Of a stretch of 6,390 bases of DNA, positions 5,114 through 6,390 are shown piece after piece (position 1 is the first letter of the stretch; the number at the start of each line of letters is the position of its first letter). Source of the DNA: RBG-16-68-21 sp035286665. Its GTDB lineage: Bacteria > Actinomycetota > Acidimicrobiia > Spongiisociales > UBA11373. The stretch lies in NCBI GenBank assembly GCA_035286665.1, contig DATECY010000052.1, positions 1 to 6,390 of the forward strand, given 5' to 3'. Both the position numbers and the translations under genes were made by a program. Below the pieces are notes generated by a model. That model made no database searches. It was given only the letters and a program-made list of their open reading frames with translations, and was not told the DNA's origin.

Positions 5114-5141
5114 GTGAAGCTCCCTCCCCAGGGGGCTTCAC
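5114..5141. promoter_or_regulatory. 12-bp hairpin upstream of the HTH-clpS operon
   Basis: GTGAAGCTCCCT (5114-5125) and AGGGGGCTTCAC (5130-5141) form a 12-bp stem with one G-T wobble and a CCCC loop. It lies 39 nt upstream of the candidate -10 box of the plus-strand operon, in a divergent region where no gene ends. A terminator is therefore not the obvious reading. A binding site, an attenuator of a longer transcript, or a small RNA end are alternatives. Confidence 0.45.
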
Positions 5142-5179
5142 TTCGTTCCGGCTCCCTTCCGTCCGTGGTGGCGCGCCGG

Positions 5180-5185
5180 TACCCT
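5180..5185 (+). promoter_or_regulatory. Candidate -10 box for leaderless HTH-clpS operon
   Basis: TACCCT fits TANNNT and lies 7 nt before the GTG start at 5193, the spacing of actinobacterial leaderless promoters. There is no usable Shine-Dalgarno before the GTG, which agrees. A -35 of TTCCGT at 5157-5162 would give a 17-nt spacer but fits poorly. Confidence 0.45.
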
Positions 5186-5192
5186 GGGGCAC

Positions 5193-5417
5193 GTGGAACG
5201 CATCACGGTTGATCTCGCCAAGGATTGGCTGTCGGTGGCAGACGTCTGCGAATACTTGGACGTGTCGCCCTTCGTGGTGACCCGCGTGCTGCGGTCCGGC
5301 GAACTCCCGGCGGTGAAGATCGGCAGGGAGTGGCGGGTGTCTCGGTTCGACTTCGAGGACTGGCTCAACGCCCAACGCTTGGCGGCCAGGCTCGACGGCC
5401 GCCACCAAACGGCATGA
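5193..5417 (+). CDS. Excisionase-like HTH DNA-binding protein
   Basis: This 74-residue protein is nearly all one HTH_17/excisionase-type (MerR-like winged) domain at residues 12-60. LSVADVCEYLDVSPFVVTRVLRSGELPAVKIG corresponds to the family's consensus of two helices followed by the wing, and WRVSRFDFEDWLNAQR closes the domain. The start is GTG at 5193, chosen because a -10-like box lies 7 nt upstream. The stop overlaps the clpS ATG (ATGA), so it heads the clpS operon. No integrase or phage gene is nearby. A chromosomal regulator, possibly autoregulating this operon, is more likely than a real excisionase. The target is unknown. Confidence 0.87.
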   Translation: MERITVDLAKDWLSVADVCEYLDVSPFVVTRVLRSGELPAVKIGREWRVSRFDFEDWLNAQRLAARLDGRHQTA

Positions 5418-5704
5418 CGACCCCGACCACTGCACCCGTCCACCACCCGGAGTCCGAACAACGTGACTCCCTCGATCAGGCGTGGCAGGTGGTGGTGTGG
5501 AACGACCCGGTCAACCTGATGTCCTACGTCGTATGGGTGTTCCGCAAGCTGTTCGGACACCCTGAGCACGAAGCGACCCGGCTGATGCTCCAGGTTCACC
5601 ACGAGGGCCGAGCCGTGGTGTCGAGCGGTCCCCTGGAGAAGGCGGAGTCCGATTGCCACCGTCTCCATCATCACGGCCTGTGGGCCACGCTGGAGCGGGT
5701 GTGA
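5414..5704 (+). CDS. clpS: ATP-dependent Clp protease adaptor ClpS
   Basis: This 96-residue protein is a full ClpS. It binds N-terminal degradation signals (bulky hydrophobic residues) and delivers them to the ClpC/ClpA unfoldase with ClpP. After an acidic, flexible N-terminus (1-22) the core is WQVVVWNDPVNLMSYVVWVF (24-43). N30 and D31 match the substrate-binding Asn-Asp of E. coli ClpS (N34, D35). M36 matches the specificity methionine. H62 in MLQVHHEG matches the conserved His66. The C-terminus keeps EKAESDCHRLHHHGLWATLE. The ATG at 5414 overlaps the HTH stop by 4 nt, and the stop overlaps the DUF2017 start. All key pocket residues are present, so an active adaptor is expected. Confidence 0.95.
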   Translation: MTTPTTAPVHHPESEQRDSLDQAWQVVVWNDPVNLMSYVVWVFRKLFGHPEHEATRLMLQVHHEGRAVVSSGPLEKAESDCHRLHHHGLWATLERV

Positions 5705-6135
5705 CCGAACCGTTCACCCGCTCGGGCGACATGGTGCAGGTTCACCTCTCCCGCAGCGAGATCTCCGTGCTCGAGGATCTGCCCGAGCTCGTGGCCGGCG
5801 AAGGGGACGTCGGTGGCCGCCTCGCCTACACGGCTCACCCCGGAGACGCCGAGGCGGAGGCCCGCTATCTCGATCTCATCGGCGACGACCTCGACCGCCT
5901 TCGCGCCGCCGATCGGAAGGCATTTGCCGGTGGTCTCGGCGCCACGTCGATCACCCTCGAGGTCGCCGAGGCGTGGATGCGGGTCGTGGGAGAGGCGAGG
6001 ATCGTGCTCGCCTCCCGTCTCGGCATCACCGAAGACGGCTGGGAAGAAGAAGCCGAGCGAACCCGCGACCCGGAGATGGCCCTGCTCGGGTATCTGGGAT
6101 ACCTGCAGGACGCGTTGGTGGGGGCGCTGGAGTAA
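5701..6135 (+). CDS. DUF2017 family protein, partner gene of clpS
   Basis: The protein has 144 residues when started at GTG 5701, which overlaps the clpS stop as GTGA. ATG at 5731 is an in-frame alternative that would remove 10 residues. It is acidic and mostly helical. The helix AEAWMRVVGEARIVLASRLGI (89-109) and a C-terminal YLGYLQDALVGAL (131-143) are the recognisable DUF2017 features. There is no signal peptide or membrane segment. DUF2017 genes regularly follow clpS in actinobacteria, so a role linked to Clp proteolysis is plausible, but no activity is known to me. The protein is somewhat short for the family. Its TAA is followed directly by repeat copy B. Confidence 0.85.
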   Translation: MTEPFTRSGDMVQVHLSRSEISVLEDLPELVAGEGDVGGRLAYTAHPGDAEAEARYLDLIGDDLDRLRAADRKAFAGGLGATSITLEVAEAWMRVVGEARIVLASRLGITEDGWEEEAERTRDPEMALLGYLGYLQDALVGALE

Positions 6136-6163
6136 GAGGGCGCGCCGCTAGGCGCGGACTCGG
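6136..6163 (+). repeat. Copy B of the 28-nt post-stop hairpin repeat
   Basis: It starts at the base after the DUF2017 TAA. The stem is CGCGCC (6141-6146) with GGCGCG (6151-6156), loop GCTA, and outer GAG/CTC pairs. It is 27/28 identical to copy A on the other strand. A weaker second hairpin follows: GGGC (6164-6167) with GCCC (6175-6178), inside GGCGC/GCGCC pairing (6151-6155 with 6182-6186) that would compete with the first stem. It probably contributes to transcription termination between the convergent clpS operon and ald. Confidence 0.7.
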
Positions 6164-6183
6164 GGGCTCGCTTCGCCCGCGGC

Positions 6184-6246
6184 GCCTGCTGCTTGCTGCT
6201 TGCTGCTTGCTGCTTGCTGCCTGCTGCCTGCTGCCTGCTGCCTGCT
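6184..6246. repeat. Heptanucleotide tandem repeat, 9 units
   Basis: There are nine uninterrupted 7-bp units: one GCCTGCT, four GCTTGCT, then four GCCTGCT, 63 bp in all. The units differ by one C/T transition and the variants are grouped in blocks, as expected from slippage or unequal exchange. The array sits between the ends of two convergent genes and stops 1 bp before the ald stop codon. An open frame through it gives a low-complexity Leu/Ala/Cys string and is not a gene. The copy number is likely to vary between strains. Confidence 0.93.
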
Positions 6247-6247
6247 C

Positions 6248-6390
6248 CTAGATCCCCACTGCCGCCGCGGCACTCACCAGGTCGGCTCCGAGGGACTCCG
6301 CAACCGCCTCGTTGGTGACGGCTCCGGCGGCGACGTTGACTCCGCCCAGCAACTCGGGATGGCGGATCACGGCGTTGCGGACCCCGTCGG
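6248..6390 (-). CDS. ald: Alanine dehydrogenase, C-terminal end (runs off right edge)
   Basis: The minus-strand frame enters at the right edge and stops at TAG (6250-6248), giving the last 46 residues. They read as a helix DGVRNAVIRHPEL, then GGVNVAAGAVTNEAVAESLG and an alanine-rich tail. The spacing of the helix, the G-x-N-V element and the VT..AVAE.LG end matches the C-terminus of NAD-dependent alanine dehydrogenases, which convert L-alanine to pyruvate, ammonia and NADH. The catalytic and NAD-binding parts are outside the window, so another member of the alanine dehydrogenase/transhydrogenase family cannot be excluded. The gene converges with the clpS operon. Its stop lies 1 bp from the heptamer array. 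Confidence 0.6.
   Translation of the reverse strand, partial: DGVRNAVIRHPELLGGVNVAAGAVTNEAVAESLGADLVSAAAAVGI

Noticed and set aside
5193..5417. Phage or integrative element marked by an excisionase
   Set aside because: The HTH gene is translationally coupled to chromosomal clpS, and there is no integrase, attachment repeat or change of composition nearby.
6184..6251. Open frame through the heptamer array giving Leu/Ala/Cys repeats
   Set aside because: It is the translation of a simple tandem repeat between convergent genes, with no start signal or family resemblance.

Overview
This is a high-GC window with dense, tightly overlapping genes and GTG starts. The clpS-DUF2017 gene pair and a compact actinobacterial-type tad/flp pilus operon point to an actinobacterium, possibly of the Acidimicrobiia. 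The lineage is an inference, because the window holds no rRNA or other phylogenetic marker.

Layout. Positions 1-3086 (minus strand) hold a five-gene Tad/Flp pilus operon. It is read right to left: a small SH3/Sm-like hypothetical protein, CpaB (SAF domain), TadZ/CpaE-like NTPase, TadA/CpaF secretion ATPase, and the start of TadB, which runs off the left edge. All four junctions overlap by 4 nt (ATGA or GTGA), so the genes are almost certainly co-transcribed and translationally coupled. Positions 3087-3372 are a leader rich in inverted repeats, including a stem that covers the first gene's Shine-Dalgarno. Positions 3373-4305 (minus) encode a membrane-bound diguanylate cyclase with intact active and inhibitory sites. 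Positions 4306-4558 are non-coding with several strong inverted repeats. Positions 4559-4957 (minus) encode a small GNAT acetyltransferase. Positions 4958-5192 are a divergent promoter region. Positions 5193-6135 (plus) hold a three-gene operon with 4-nt overlaps: an excisionase-like HTH protein, the N-degron adaptor ClpS, and DUF2017. Positions 6136-6247 hold a hairpin repeat and a nine-unit heptanucleotide tandem array. Positions 6248-6390 (minus) are the C-terminus of what looks like alanine dehydrogenase.

How the parts may fit. The Tad operon would build the pilus machine: CpaB in the periplasm, TadZ as localisation factor, TadA as motor and TadB as inner-membrane platform. The adjacent c-di-GMP synthase could tie surface attachment to c-di-GMP, but only proximity supports this. 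The clpS operon is a proteolysis module. Its leading HTH gene may be autoregulatory.

Most unusual items: (1) a 28-nt hairpin element, 27/28 identical, that starts at the base directly after the stop codon of two unrelated genes (GNAT and DUF2017) on opposite strands; (2) a 7-bp repeat array with variants blocked as 1+4+4; (3) a TadZ-like protein whose two P-loop lysines are both replaced; (4) a TadA without the usual N-terminal domain; (5) several unexplained long inverted repeats in the leaders around the diguanylate cyclase and the clpS operon. I found no CRISPR array, tRNA, rRNA, insertion sequence or clearly new defence system.
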